Shown: piece by piece, positions 63,875 to 64,000 of the stretch
How positions within the stretch are numbered: the stretch's first letter is position 1
How the letters are laid out: each line of letters begins with the position of its first letter
Assembly: GCF_013267195.1 (NCBI RefSeq)
Contig: NZ_CP053941.1
Coordinates: forward strand, 1,488,001-1,552,000
Length of the DNA stretch: 64,000 nucleotides
Reading direction: 5' to 3'
DNA from: Halorubrum salinarum
Lineage (GTDB): Archaea > Halobacteriota > Halobacteria > Halobacteriales > Haloferacaceae
Translations under genes and position numbers: made by a program
The notes under the pieces: model-generated
The model's database searches: none
What the model saw: the letters and a program-made list of their open reading frames with translations, nothing else
What the model was told of the DNA's origin: nothing

Positions 63875-64000
63875 ATGACCGGACTCCCCGGCCGGATCGC
63901 GTGGAACCTCCGCCACCGCTGGCGGCGGGTGTTCGCCCTCTGCGTCGTCGGCGCCGGCGTCGCCGCCCCGCTCCTCACCGGCGTCTGGTGGTGGCTCCCG
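63875..64000 (+). CDS. membrane protein, 5' part only (cut by window end)
   Basis: The first 42 codons of a gene that runs off the window. It begins MTGLPGRIAWNLRHRWRR, a basic cytoplasmic start, followed by a hydrophobic helix (VFALCVVGAGVAAPLLTGVWWW). Family cannot be told from this fragment. Confidence 0.6.
   Translation, partial: MTGLPGRIAWNLRHRWRRVFALCVVGAGVAAPLLTGVWWWLP

Overview
This is a chromosomal segment of a halophilic archaeon (class Halobacteria, most like Halorubrum or a near relative; the genus is an inference). The DNA is GC-rich with strong G/C preference at third codon positions. Most proteins are acidic. The core genes are archaeal: an MCM replicative helicase, Hel308, archaeal-type TyrRS and PheRS, a split GMP synthase, RND/MMPL exporters, HalOD1 and TrmB/FilR1-type regulators, and many leaderless transcripts whose TATA element lies 23-30 nt before the start codon. 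No rRNA, transposase or CRISPR array was found. There are three tRNAs: Arg(CCG), Leu(CAA) and Val(TAC).

Layout. 0-3.1 kb: a class I ribonucleotide reductase operon (beta then alpha) with codon use unlike its surroundings. 3.2-13.5 kb: an SPFH membrane protein, MetY, an M29 aminopeptidase, a gene-free structured block that may be an RNA gene, two small membrane proteins, PepF, RimI, a PAS histidine kinase and a TrmB regulator. 13.8-18.3 kb: a secreted, membrane-anchored repeat protein directly abutting an RND exporter, then tRNA-Arg. 18.4-20.9 kb: a DMT transporter, a FilR1-type regulator and a YccF-like protein. 21-26 kb: a sugar-acid catabolic cluster (Gfo/Idh/MocA dehydrogenase, 2-keto-3-deoxy sugar kinase, SDR dehydrogenase, D-galactonate dehydratase, KDPG/KDPGal aldolase) that would run a DeLey-Doudoroff type route. 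26.1-29.8 kb: a 51-residue zinc-finger protein and pheST.

29.8-38.6 kb: a replication-linked neighbourhood. An intein-containing mcm is followed by a small protein, then a set of partly overlapping genes ending in a MinD/ParA-like ATPase, then an apparently inactive M48-type protease relative. 38.7-46.4 kb: Hel308 with a zinc-ribbon protein behind it, TyrRS, a DUF460 RNase-H-fold protein and a CBS-domain site-2 protease. 46.5-50.6 kb: cupin, AstE/AspA-like deacylase, DUF309, DMT transporter, histidine kinase and tRNA-Leu. 50.7-57.3 kb: a Tat lipoprotein beta-propeller, the overlapping operon pyrG-guaAb-(unknown)-glutaredoxin, and a membrane protein with five UPF0339 repeats. 57.3-64 kb: an amidohydrolase, NAD-dependent DNA ligase, an ABC exporter pair, a block of tRNA-Val-derived hairpin repeats ending in tRNA-Val itself, a DUF192 protein and a gene cut by the window end.

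The least explained items are the possible RNA gene at about 7.2-7.5 kb, the tRNA-Val 3'-end hairpin repeats at 62.8-63.2 kb, the helix-turn-helix-rich intein in mcm with an AT-rich codon patch beside it, and the MinD-like ATPase cluster next to mcm.
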